From Oscillospiraceae bacterium (GTDB lineage Bacteria; Bacillota; Clostridia; Oscillospirales; Acutalibacteraceae): a DNA stretch of 64,000 bases. The notes beneath the pieces are model-generated. The model saw only the letters and a list, made by a program, of their open reading frames with translations. It was not told where the DNA came from and made no database searches. The stretch is from positions 62,001 through 126,000 of the forward strand of contig DOQR01000006.1 in assembly GCA_003514385.1 (NCBI GenBank), written 5' to 3'. The position numbers and the translations under genes were made by a program. Each line of letters starts with the position of its first letter. Positions within the stretch are counted from its first letter, which is position 1. Shown piece by piece: positions 30,488-39,800 of this stretch.

Positions 30488-31615
30488 TCATTCCCCCGCC
30501 TCTATTCTTCTCTCCTCGCCGATATTTTGCAGGCAGCCGTATTCGCTGAAAAACACTGCTCTGCCGTCGGACTGTCGCTCGGTCGTCGTGCGGCTCATCA
30601 CGAGCATATCGCGCAGATTATTTGAAGATTTATAAAAATGCTCCTCGAGCGTGATAAGATCGGATATACTGTCGTCCGTCGCGTCTGCGGGCGCGAATAT
30701 ATATTTCCGCTCGGCTCTTATGCCTATCGGGAGCTTCTCACCGCCGAGGGTCAGGAATCTGTCCTCGGTGAAATCCGGGTCTATACGCGAGCCGAGGGGT
30801 ATTTTAAGCGAAAAGAACAGCAGAGTGTAACGCGACTTAACATCGCTTATTTTCCTTGACGGCAGGCTGTGCGAAGAGGTCGAAAAAGTATGCTTTGTCA
30901 GCGCGGTGATATACCCCGCGGCGTGGCGCATGCTCATGCCGCCGTCGCGGTTTTCGACGATTCCGCTGATTATCGTGTCGCCCTTTAAAACGGCGGCGTT
31001 TCGCTCCTGCATCGCAGTGCCGCTGAAAATTTCGAGAGTCTGTATCTGCCCGTCCGCCGCGGCGACTATATCGCACGGCGCATCATTTTTTTTGACACTC
31101 TTGCCGACTCCCTCGCGCACATCGACATTGACCGAACAACCGACTATATTAACAGACAGCCACGAAACATCCGGCAGAGCGGACATCGCTTCCTCGGCGA
31201 CCGTGTGCGTGTCGAGCTGCTTTTTTCTCATTCCCGGATAGACGCCGAAGCGCTCGACCGTCTCTCTTATATCCTCTTCCGGCACTGTCTCGCAGCCCGT
31301 CACATTGACAGTCCATATCCGCCCGGAGAGCGCCGCCGTTATCAATATAAAGCACACCGCGCCGACCGCAAGCCCCGCATGGACGCGGTTTTTTGACAGC
31401 AGAAAAGGCAGGCCGCTCTTCTTGACTATTTTCATGCGCATGCCCGCTTTTTTGGCGCAGGGGCGCATCATGCGGTAGCCCTCGGGCGTCGTTCGCGCGA
31501 AAACGACGCCGTTTGTGCAGCAAACATCCCAATACGGAATATTCCCGCGCGAGCATAGATTCAGAAAGCGTTCCGGGAATCCCCCGCTTGCCCTCATGCA
31601 GACATAGCCGCGCAA
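30488..31615 (-). CDS. yqfD: Sporulation protein YqfD
   Basis: A 375-residue YqfD, a membrane protein of the mother-cell sporulation programme in Bacillus and Clostridia. It has the start RGYVCMRASGGFPERFLNLC, a membrane segment near residues 80-100 (HAGLAVGAVCFILITAAL), and a POTRA-like part with VNVTGCETVPEEDIRETVERFGV. A late GYITALTKHTF and the C-terminal half fit the family. TTG 31615 is taken as the start, but an upstream ATT in frame, close to a GGGGGCGGG site, is possible. It follows yqfC by 32 bases, the usual order. Confidence 0.9.
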   Translation of the reverse strand: MRGYVCMRASGGFPERFLNLCSRGNIPYWDVCCTNGVVFARTTPEGYRMMRPCAKKAGMRMKIVKKSGLPFLLSKNRVHAGLAVGAVCFILITAALSGRIWTVNVTGCETVPEEDIRETVERFGVYPGMRKKQLDTHTVAEEAMSALPDVSWLSVNIVGCSVNVDVREGVGKSVKKNDAPCDIVAAADGQIQTLEIFSGTAMQERNAAVLKGDTIISGIVENRDGGMSMRHAAGYITALTKHTFSTSSHSLPSRKISDVKSRYTLLFFSLKIPLGSRIDPDFTEDRFLTLGGEKLPIGIRAERKYIFAPADATDDSISDLITLEEHFYKSSNNLRDMLVMSRTTTERQSDGRAVFFSEYGCLQNIGEERRIEAGE

Positions 31616-31647
31616 GAAATTAAATACATCAGAAATATTCCCGCCCC

Positions 31648-31941
31648 CTATTTGCAGAATTCCATGCTCATTATTTCCCCGTGTATGACCGCCTGACCGA
31701 GGTCAAAAACATCTATGCTGAGCCCTTTGCCGCAGAAAACTATCTCTTCTTTGCCGGCGCTCAGGCGTATCCGCTCGCCGTCATATTCGAGCACGCCGTA
31801 GAGTCCGTCTATGCTCGCCTCGCGCCTGCCGAAAAATTCGACATGCACCTGCGAATATTTTCTCGATGAGTCGAGCGCGTTTATCTTTTTTATCATGTCC
31901 GCCGCCGAGCGCATCTTCCCGCTCTCTCTGCGTTTTGGCAT
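31648..31941 (-). CDS. yqfC: Sporulation protein YqfC (YabP/YqfC family)
   Basis: A 97-residue YabP/YqfC-family protein with SQVHVEFFGRREASIDGLYGV and IRLSAGKEEIVFCGKGLSIDV as its two strand repeats. ATG 31941 has AGAGGG six bases upstream; a second ATG six bases earlier touches that site and is less likely. It is the first gene of the yqfC-yqfD pair, which in Bacillus belongs to the mother-cell sigma-E regulon. Confidence 0.9.
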   Translation of the reverse strand: MPKRRESGKMRSAADMIKKINALDSSRKYSQVHVEFFGRREASIDGLYGVLEYDGERIRLSAGKEEIVFCGKGLSIDVFDLGQAVIHGEIMSMEFCK

Positions 31942-32029
31942 GTGCATCCCTCTTTTCCCAAATAATGTATGCTCCCCCGGCAATAAAAAGAACGCAGGGT
32001 GAATATCAATATGACTGAGGGGTGATGAC

Positions 32030-33094
32030 ATGAGAGAGTATTTTAAAAAGGCTCTGCGCCGGCTGCCGCTTTTGGCGGCGACTTTATCGGCAGCTGCGCT
32101 CATTGTCGCCATGCCGTCGGTCAGCGCGGCGGGAGTAAAAAAAGGACTTCTTATCTGCGCTTCGAGCGCCGTGCCGTCGCTCTATCCGTTCTGCGTGCTC
32201 TCCGCTTTTTTCGTGCGCTCGGGGCTGTGCGGCTATCTCGGAAAATTTCTCAAAAAGCCCGTGCGGGTTCTTTTCGCCCTGCCCGGGAGCGCGGGCGCGG
32301 CGGCGTGCATGAGCTTTGTCGCGGGCTACCCTGTCGGCGTGGGAATGACTGCCGCGCTATTTTCCGACGGGCGCATCTCGCAGAGCGACGCGCAGAGAAT
32401 GACCCTGTTCTGCGTCAACGCGGGTCCGGCGTTTGTCATAGGCGGAGTCGGCGCGGGGATGCTCGGAAGTGTTCGGGCAGGAGTCATAATTTTTGTGTCG
32501 CTCACCCTTGCGAGCCTCGCGCTCGGCGTGCTGACGCGGTTCATCCCGCATAATGAGACAGATGCGCACGCCGCCCCGGCTATTTCCGGTCTGCCGCTCT
32601 CCCGCGCGCTGACCGAGGCGGTCGCCGAGGGGACGAAAAATATGATCTCAATATGCGCGTGGATAGTCATGTTCGCCTGCGCCGCCCAATATATTCCGCT
32701 GCTGCGCCTGCCGGACTGGGCGAGTTTGCTTCTCAGCTGCACGCTCGAAGTCACCGGCGGATGCGCCTCGGCAGCCGGGGTGTTCAACATTCCAGCCATA
32801 GCGGCGGTGCTCGGCTGGGGCGGAGTGAGCGTACACTGCCAGATAATGCGGCACATAAAGACCTGCGGGACGCCGCTACCGTATTTTTTCTGCGCGCGCC
32901 TTGTCTGCGCCGCTCTCGCCGCGCTGTTCTGTGAGGGACTGCTTCGCCTGTTCCCGTGTCCTGTAAACACCGTTTCGCTGGGTTCGGTCGGCGCTCCGCA
33001 GATGTTCTCTTTCTCCGCGCCCGCCGCGTTTGCGATGCTTTTAAGCGGCGCGATACTGATATTGGAGCTTGATACAAACGAGAAAAAGTGTTAG
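32030..33094 (+). CDS. ylbJ: Sporulation integral membrane protein YlbJ
   Basis: A 354-residue membrane protein with about eight hydrophobic segments and the nucleoside-recognition-type repeats of YlbJ: KKGLLICASSAVPSLYPFCVLS, CMSFVAGYPVGVG, FCVNAGPAFVIGGVGAGMLG and LEVTGGCASAAGV. YlbJ is needed for spore formation in Bacillus. Here it is divergent from yqfC-yqfD, with only 88 bases between the starts, so all three may share control by sigma-E; I cannot delimit a sigma-E site with confidence. Confidence 0.9.
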   Translation: MREYFKKALRRLPLLAATLSAAALIVAMPSVSAAGVKKGLLICASSAVPSLYPFCVLSAFFVRSGLCGYLGKFLKKPVRVLFALPGSAGAAACMSFVAGYPVGVGMTAALFSDGRISQSDAQRMTLFCVNAGPAFVIGGVGAGMLGSVRAGVIIFVSLTLASLALGVLTRFIPHNETDAHAAPAISGLPLSRALTEAVAEGTKNMISICAWIVMFACAAQYIPLLRLPDWASLLLSCTLEVTGGCASAAGVFNIPAIAAVLGWGGVSVHCQIMRHIKTCGTPLPYFFCARLVCAALAALFCEGLLRLFPCPVNTVSLGSVGAPQMFSFSAPAAFAMLLSGAILILELDTNEKKC

Positions 33095-33125
33095 AATAAT
33101 AAAAAAGCGTTTAGGATGATAGATT

Positions 33126-33344
33126 TTGAAAAGCAAACTGCTCAACAAAAAGAGCATACCGCCGGCGTGCGAATACTGCTCAAGAGGCAGCGGCGCACCG
33201 GACGGCAAGACAGTACTGTGCCCGAAAAAGGGCGTCATGCAGAAGGATTCAAGCTGTTCCGCGTTCCGCTACGACCCGCTCAAGCGCAAGCCGAAGCAGC
33301 CAGTCGAGCTGCCGCAGTTCGATGCGAGCGATTTTGAGCTCTAA
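33126..33344 (+). CDS. Conserved small cysteine-rich protein
   Basis: A 72-residue protein starting at TTG 33126. It has C at about residues 15, 18, 32 and 44 (PPACEYCSRG, KTVLCPKKG, SCSAFRYDPL), possibly a small metal site, and a proline-rich end LPQFDASDFEL. I recall similar small proteins in related Clostridia, but no function. It is 31 bases downstream of ylbJ and may be in its operon. Confidence 0.7.
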   Translation: MKSKLLNKKSIPPACEYCSRGSGAPDGKTVLCPKKGVMQKDSSCSAFRYDPLKRKPKQPVELPQFDASDFEL

Positions 33345-33429
33345 TCAAACTGTTTTTTGTTCTCCGCTTATTGATTTAACGGCGGGAATAATGTAAAATA
33401 ATAGCATCATTAAACAAAGGGTGATAGAA

Positions 33430-34635
33430 ATGTCAATCAAGCACATGTACTACAGGCTTTATCAGGGCGTTTTCAGGATCGCCGTCAACTTCCTTGACTG
33501 GACTCCGCCCAAGATAATCTCCGGCCCCGGCTCCGTCAAGAAGCTGCCGCAGGTCATCAAGGAGAAGGGTCTGTCGAAGATGATGATCGTCACCGACAAG
33601 GGTCTTACCGGACTCAACCTGCTCGACGGCCTCTATGAGGGTCTCAAGGCAGACGGTATCGATTATGTCGTCTATGACAAGACTCAGCCGAATCCCTCGA
33701 TAGACAATATCGAAGAAGTCCGCAAGCTCTATCTTGACAACGGCTGCCAGGGCTTCATCGCTTTCGGCGGCGGTTCTCCGATGGACTGCGCCAAGGCTGC
33801 GGCCGCAAGAGTCGTATGCCCCAACAAGACCGTTCAGAAGATGCGCGGTCAGCTCAAGATTCGCAAGAAGCTGCCCCCGTTCTTCGCGGTTCCCACCACC
33901 GCCGGCACCGGCTCCGAGACCACTCTCGCCGCTGTTGTTACCGACACCAAGACACACGAGAAATATGCGCTCAACGATCCCGTGCTCCGTCCGAAATACG
34001 CAGTTCTCGATCCCGAGCTTACAGTCGGTCTTCCGCCCCACATCACTTCGACCACCGGTATGGACGCTCTGACCCATGCGGTTGAAGCCTACATAGGCCA
34101 CTCCAACACCAAGGACACCTCCGAGAAGGCAGAAGTCGCCACCAAGCTCATCTTCGAGAACCTCGAAGAGGCTTACAAGAACGGCAAGGATCTCCACGCA
34201 AGAGAGCAGATGCTCCTCGCCTCGCACTATGCGGGCATCGCGTTCACGAGAGCTTATGTCGGCAACGTCCACGCTATAGCCCATAACCTCGGCGGATTCT
34301 ACGGCGTACCGCACGGACTTGCTAACGCCATTATCCTGCCCTATGTCCTCGACTTCTACGGCGAGACCGCCTATGAGCGCCTTGCAAGACTCTGCGAGTG
34401 CGCAGGCGTCGCGAAATCCGGTCAGACCGACGAGCAGAAGGCTCTCGACTTCATCCAGGCTATCAGAGACATGAACGCCAGAATGAACATTCCCGACAAG
34501 ATCGACAAGATCCAGGAGAAGGACATCGAGACCATCGCAAAGCGCGCATGCAGAGAGGCAAATCCCCTCTACCCCGTGCCGAGAATCATGGATCTCGACG
34601 ACTGCATAGCGATAATCCATCGCCTCATGCCGTAA
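33430..34635 (+). CDS. Iron-containing alcohol dehydrogenase
   Basis: A 401-residue group III (iron-dependent) alcohol dehydrogenase. It has the NAD site FIAFGGGSPMDCAKAAAA, PTTAGTGSETT, and the iron ligands in TGMDALTHAVEAYIG and the HAIAHNLGGFYGVPHGLANAI block. It interconverts an alcohol and an aldehyde or ketone with NAD(P)H, as in fermentative butanol or propanediol steps. GGGTGAT precedes ATG 33430. The gene has strong codon bias and its own terminator, so it is probably well expressed. The exact substrate is not evident. Confidence 0.93.
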   Translation: MSIKHMYYRLYQGVFRIAVNFLDWTPPKIISGPGSVKKLPQVIKEKGLSKMMIVTDKGLTGLNLLDGLYEGLKADGIDYVVYDKTQPNPSIDNIEEVRKLYLDNGCQGFIAFGGGSPMDCAKAAAARVVCPNKTVQKMRGQLKIRKKLPPFFAVPTTAGTGSETTLAAVVTDTKTHEKYALNDPVLRPKYAVLDPELTVGLPPHITSTTGMDALTHAVEAYIGHSNTKDTSEKAEVATKLIFENLEEAYKNGKDLHAREQMLLASHYAGIAFTRAYVGNVHAIAHNLGGFYGVPHGLANAIILPYVLDFYGETAYERLARLCECAGVAKSGQTDEQKALDFIQAIRDMNARMNIPDKIDKIQEKDIETIAKRACREANPLYPVPRIMDLDDCIAIIHRLMP

Positions 34636-34647
34636 CAGAACAACACA

Positions 34648-34682
34648 ACGAGCCGGAAGAAAATCTTCCGGCTCGTTTTTTA
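34648..34682 (+). terminator. Terminator of the alcohol dehydrogenase gene
   Basis: ACGAGCCGGAAGA and TCTTCCGGCTCGT form a perfect hairpin with a T tract. Confidence 0.95.
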
Positions 34683-34693
34683 TGCAATATAAA

Positions 34694-34721
34694 AAGGGTT
34701 GAGCGCATTTGCTCAGCCCTT
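34694..34721. terminator. Left of two near-identical terminator-like hairpins
   Basis: AAGGGTTGAGC and GCTCAGCCCTT. A near-copy lies at 34953-34980, so the pair flanks the inverted-repeat element. Confidence 0.6.
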
Positions 34722-34754
34722 CAGTCTGTCGAAAAGTCTGTAATACACGGTCTC

Positions 34755-34915
34755 AGGGCTCCCCTGTGTAAGGGGAGCTGTCACGGCGAAGCCGTGACTG
34801 AGGGGTTTCTGTGTGAAAGTCCAAAATACTCCGCATTTTTGGAAAATTGCAGCTTATTCAAAACAATCCCTCCGGCGCTTCGCGCCACCTCCCTTTACAC
34901 AAGGGAGGCATTGAT
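34755..34915. repeat. MITE-like element with inverted terminal repeats
   Basis: The left arm (34756-34809) runs from GGCTCCCCTGTGTAAGGGGA through GGCGAAGCC to GAGGGGTTTC; the right arm (34863-34909) is its imperfect complement, with TCCCTTTACACAAGGGAGGC. About 50 bases lie between. There is no open reading frame. It resembles a dispersed, non-coding repeat that I recall from gut Clostridia. Confidence 0.75.
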
Positions 34916-34952
34916 TCCTGCGAAACCCAAAAACCGGGTTTATCGATAAATT

Positions 34953-34980
34953 GAGGGCTGAGCGTATTGCTCAGCCCTTC
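34953..34980 (-). terminator. Right terminator-like hairpin, after the CorC-type gene
   Basis: GGGCTGAGC and GCTCAGCCC pair. It lies just beyond the 3' end of the minus-strand gene at 34988. Confidence 0.65.
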
Positions 34981-34987
34981 ATTTAAT

Positions 34988-36421
34988 TTATTCGGCTTTT
35001 TCTTTATCTTTTTCCTTTTCCTCGCGGCGCTCGGCGAACCAGCCGCCCTTCTCGCGCTTTGAGTCGTCCTCCGCGTCCTCTTTTTCCTCTTCGACGGGGA
35101 GAATCTCAATCTTGACCTTGCCGATTCTTCTGTCCTCAACATTGAGAACGGTGAAGCGCAGGTTCTTATATTCGACAACATTCATCTCGCCGTCCTGCGG
35201 GAGATAGCCGAGCCTGCTGATAATAAAGCCACCGACAGTGTCGTAATCGCCCTCGGGGAGGGAGACATGGAACACCTCGTCAAGCTCGTCGATATAGGTC
35301 ACGCCGTCAACGGTGAAAGTGGTGTCGTCGATCTTCGAAATCTCTTCCTCTTCGTCGTCATATTCATCCTGAATATTGCCGACTATCGATTCGAGCACGT
35401 CTTCGAGCGTCACTATTCCCGCCGTGCCGCCAAACTCGTCAACGACTATCGCCATCTGCGTGTGCTTGTCGGTCATCTGCTTGAACAGATCGCCGCAGGG
35501 CATCGATTCGGGGACGAAAACGGGCTCGCGGATAATATCGCGCAGGGTCACGTCCTCCGGCAGGTCGGTGCCGATATACTTGAGCAAATCTTTGACATAC
35601 GCTATGCCGACTATGTTGTCGGGGTCGTCGTCATAGACGGGGATTCTCGAATAGCCGTTGTCCATCGAGAGCGAGACTATTTCGCTCAGCGGATCGCTTA
35701 TCTCAGCCGCCGTCATATCGGTGCGGTGGGTCATTATATCTCCGGCGTCGAGGTCATCGAACTCGAAGATGTTGTTTATCATCTCTTTCTGCGAGTCCTC
35801 TATAACGCCCTTTTCTCCGCCGACATCGACCATCATGCGTATCTCCTCTTCGGTCACGGGCTCCTCCGATGCGTTCGGATCGTAGCCCAGCAGACGGACG
35901 AGACCGTTGGTCGACAGGGAGAGTATTTTTACGAAAGGCTTGGTTATTTTCTTGAAGCCGAGCAGTATTCCGACGACCTTGAACGAGACCTTTTCGGGCG
36001 CCTGCATGGCTATTCTCTTGGGCGCAAGCTCGCCCAGGACAAGAGAGAAATACGAGGTTATGAGCGTAATGACAACGACGGAGAAGCCGTTGATAACGCC
36101 TGCGGGGATTCCGCTCAGGACAGATATTTTCCCTATAGCTCCGGAGAGCATATCAACGAATGTCTGCGATGCGGATGCGGAGGTCAGGAAGCCTGCGAGG
36201 GTAACGCCGATCTGAATGGTTGAAAGAAATCCGCTCGAATCCGCGGTGAGCTTCAAAACCTGCTTTGCTTTTTTGTTGCCTTCCTCGGCCATTTTCGCGA
36301 TCTTCGTATCGTTGAGGGAGATTATCGCGATCTCGCTCATCGCAAAGAAAGCATTGAGAAGAATAAGTACGAACAGCAAAATTATCTGAAAAATAAGATT
36401 GCCGGGGTCGGGGTCATCCAT
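34988..36421 (-). CDS. CNNM/CorC-type membrane protein (hemolysin family)
   Basis: A 477-residue protein with an N-terminal DUF21 (CNNM) membrane domain: FQIILLFVLILLNAFFAMSE, LSTIQIGVTLAGFLTS and SLVLGELAPKRIAMQ. Two CBS domains follow (residues about 220-345, with IMTHRTDMTA and MAIVVDEFGGTAGIVTLED) and a CorC/HlyC domain (about 365-440, YDTVGGFIISRLGYLPQDG). The C-terminal tail is charged (E, K, R). The family exports magnesium or cobalt or regulates their transport; the older name hemolysin is misleading. It has a consensus promoter at 36490-36518. Confidence 0.92.
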   Translation of the reverse strand: MDDPDPGNLIFQIILLFVLILLNAFFAMSEIAIISLNDTKIAKMAEEGNKKAKQVLKLTADSSGFLSTIQIGVTLAGFLTSASASQTFVDMLSGAIGKISVLSGIPAGVINGFSVVVITLITSYFSLVLGELAPKRIAMQAPEKVSFKVVGILLGFKKITKPFVKILSLSTNGLVRLLGYDPNASEEPVTEEEIRMMVDVGGEKGVIEDSQKEMINNIFEFDDLDAGDIMTHRTDMTAAEISDPLSEIVSLSMDNGYSRIPVYDDDPDNIVGIAYVKDLLKYIGTDLPEDVTLRDIIREPVFVPESMPCGDLFKQMTDKHTQMAIVVDEFGGTAGIVTLEDVLESIVGNIQDEYDDEEEEISKIDDTTFTVDGVTYIDELDEVFHVSLPEGDYDTVGGFIISRLGYLPQDGEMNVVEYKNLRFTVLNVEDRRIGKVKIEILPVEEEKEDAEDDSKREKGGWFAERREEKEKDKEKAE

Positions 36422-36489
36422 GAATGGATTAGCTCCTTTCGGTTGAAATATTATTCACCGTCGGCATATACGCCGAGATGTTAAGTTTT

Positions 36490-36518
36490 ATTATACACAT
36501 AAACATATTCTCTGTCAA
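36490..36518 (-). promoter_or_regulatory. Promoter of the CorC-type gene
   Basis: On the minus strand TTGACA (complement of 36513-36518), a 17-base spacer and TATAAT (complement of 36490-36495). The 250 bases between this and the PFOR promoter hold no gene I can support. Confidence 0.88.
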
Positions 36519-36769
36519 ATATTCAAACTCCGTCTCATTCAAAGCGGGAGCGCGTGAGGACTCCGCGCACGGATGCGAAGGGCAGGGAAAGACAAATTCA
36601 GTTGTTTTCGGCGAAAATCACGGAAAATCAGAGCTTTTGTGTCCGTTCGGAGCCGTGCCCGGCTGCATATTGGGTATTATATTACATTATATAGGCAGAA
36701 TATGTGAACTTTGACAAATTTCAGAAAGGGCGAAACAAATATTTTCTATTATTTTAGTTTATTTATCTG

Positions 36770-36798
36770 TTTACATTGAAGCTCAAAAATGTTACTAT
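36770..36798 (+). promoter_or_regulatory. Promoter of PFOR
   Basis: TTTACA at 36770-36775, a 17-base spacer and TACTAT at 36793-36798, about 66 bases before the ATG. Confidence 0.78.
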
Positions 36799-36863
36799 AT
36801 TCGTGGTGTCATTTGACCAATGCCATACGTTCAAACGTTTATTAAAATAGGGAGGAACATAGA

Positions 36864-39800
36864 ATGGCAAGAATAGCAAAGAGCATGGACGGCAACAATG
36901 CTGCTGCATATGTGTCGTACGCGTTCACAGAGGTTGCCGGTATCTACCCGATAACCCCTTCGAGCCCCATGGCTGACTATGTTGATCAGTGGTCGGCAAA
37001 GGGCATGAAAAACATTTTCGGCACGACCGTCAAGGTCGCCGAGATGCAGTCCGAAGCAGGCGCTGCCGGAACCGTTCACGGTTCTCTGGCCGCAGGTGCT
37101 CTCACAACCACCTACACCGCTTCTCAGGGTCTGCTCCTCATGATCCCCAATATGTATAAGATCGCAGGCGAGCTGCTTCCCGCAGTTTTCCACGTATCCG
37201 CAAGATGCGTCGCTTCTCACGCTCTTAACATCTTCGGCGATCATTCCGACGTCTATGCATGTCGTCAGACCGGTTTCGCAATGCTTGCAGAAACCAACCC
37301 GCAGGAGGTCATGGACCTCGGCGCTGTTGCGCACCTCGCTGCAATCAAGGGACGCGTTCCCTTCATCAACTTCTTCGACGGCTTCCGTACCTCTCACGAG
37401 ATACAGAAGATCCAGGTCTGGGATTACGAAGACCTCAAGGAGATGTGCGACATGGACGCTGTTGAGGCGTTCAGAAAGCGCGCTCTCAACCCCGAGCGTC
37501 CCGTAATGCGCGGCTCTCACGAGAACGGTGATATCTTCTTCCAGCACCGTGAGGCCTGCAACAAGTATTATGACGCTATCCCCGGCATCGTCGAGGAGTA
37601 TATGGACAAGGTCAACGCCAAGCTCGGCACTGACTACAAGCCCTTCAACTACTACGGTGCTCCCGACGCTGACAGAGTCATCGTCGCTATGGGCTCCATC
37701 TGCGACGTTGCAGAGGAAGTTATCGACTACCTCACCGCCAAGGGCGAGAAGGTCGGTCTCGTCAAGGTTCGCCTTTACAGACCCTTCTCCGCTGACAGAC
37801 TTGTCGCAGCTATCCCCGCAACCGCCAAGAAGATCGCTGTTCTCGACAGAACAAAGGAGCCCGGCGCTCTCGGCGAGCCCCTCTATCTTGACGTTGTTAC
37901 CGCTCTTGCTACAAAGGGCGTGACCGCAAAGGTCTGCGGCGGCCGTTACGGCCTCGGTTCCAAGGACACTCCGCCTTCAAGCGTGTTCGCTGTCTATGAC
38001 GAGCTCAAGAAGGACGAGCCCAAGAACCAGTTCACTATCGGCATCAACGATGATGTTACCCACCTGTCCCTCGAGGAGAAGGAAGCTCCCAACACCGCAG
38101 CTCCCGGCACCATCGAGTGCAAGTTCTGGGGTCTCGGCGGCGACGGCACAGTCGGCGCGAACAAGGACTCCATCAAGATCATCGGCGACCACACCGACAA
38201 GTACATTCAGGCTTACTTCCAGTATGACTCGAAGAAGACGGGCGGTATCACCATCTCCCACCTTCGTTTCGGCGACAACCCGATAAAGAGCCCCTACTAT
38301 ATCAACAAGGCTGACTTCGTTGCCTGCCACAACCCCTCCTATGTCGAGAAGGGCTACAAGATGGTCAACGATGTTAAGCCCGGCGGCGTTTTCCTCATCA
38401 ACTGCCAGTGGGACGCTGATGAGCTCAACGAGAAGATGCCCGCAGAGGCTAAGCGCTACATAGCTAAGAACAACATCCAGCTCTACACCGTCAACGCTAT
38501 TGATATCGCGGCAAAGATCGGTCTGGGCAAGCGCACCAACACCGTTCTTCAGTCCGCATTCTTCTCCCTTGCCAAGATTCTTCCCGAGGAAGAGGCTATC
38601 GGCTACATGAAGGAGAAGGCCCAGAAGTTCATGAAGAAGGGCAAAGAGATAGTCGAGATGAACGAGAAGGCTATCGACGCCGGCGCTACCGCATACGTCA
38701 AGATCGACGTTCCCGCGGACTGGGCTGACGCTGTTGACGCTCCCAAGGCTGTCAGCGAGAACGGCCCCGAGAAGCTCGTCAAGATGGTTGACTCCATCAT
38801 GAGACCTGTCGGCCTTATGAACGGCGATTCTCTCCCGGTTTCCGTCTTTGTTGATCACGCAGACGGCACATTCGAGCAGGGCGCATCCGCCTATGAGAAG
38901 CGCGGCGTCGCGGTCATGGTTCCCGAGTGGAACGCAGAGACCTGCGCACAGTGCAACCAGTGCTCCTTTGTCTGCCCGCACGCAACTATCCGCCCGTACC
39001 TTCTGACCGAAGAAGAGGCTGCCAACGCTCCTGAGGGCGCAGCTATCGTCGACAAGAAGGCCGGCAAGGGCAAGGGCGTCTACAAGTACACCCTCGCTGT
39101 TTCTCCCCTCGACTGCATGGGCTGCGGCGTCTGCGTAGGCGTCTGCCCGACCAATTCGCTCAAGATGGTCTCCCGTGAGAGCCAGGATGCGAAGCAGTCC
39201 GTATTCGATTACATGGTCGCAAACGTCTCCGTCAAGGATGAGGTTGCAGACGGCACCGTTATCGGCAGCCAGTACAAGACTCCGCTGCTCGAGTTCTCCG
39301 GTTCCTGCGCAGGCTGCGCCGAGACCGCTTATGCCCGCCTGATAACCCAGCTGTTCGGCGATAAGATGTATATCTCCAACGCCACCGGCTGCTCGTCCAT
39401 CTGGGGCGGCCCCGCTGCGACTTCCCCCTACACCACCAACAAGGCCGGCCACGGTCCCGCATGGGCTAACTCCCTGTTCGAGGACAACGCCGAGCACGGC
39501 TTCGGTATGCTCCTCGGTCAGAATGCTGTCCGCAACAGACTCATAGCAAAGGTCGAGGCTATCGCTGAGTCCGACAAGGCTTCCGACGAGGTCAAGGCTG
39601 CTGCTAAGGCATTCCTTGACACGAAGGACGATGTCAAGACCAACGGCGCTGCTGCCGACGCACTTGCCGACGCTATCAAGGATATCGACTGCGCAGACTG
39701 CAAGGATATCGTTGAGAACAAGGAGTTCCTCTCCAAGAAGAGCGTCTGGATCTTCGGCGGCGACGGTTGGGCATACGATATCGGTTTCGGCGGCGTTGAT

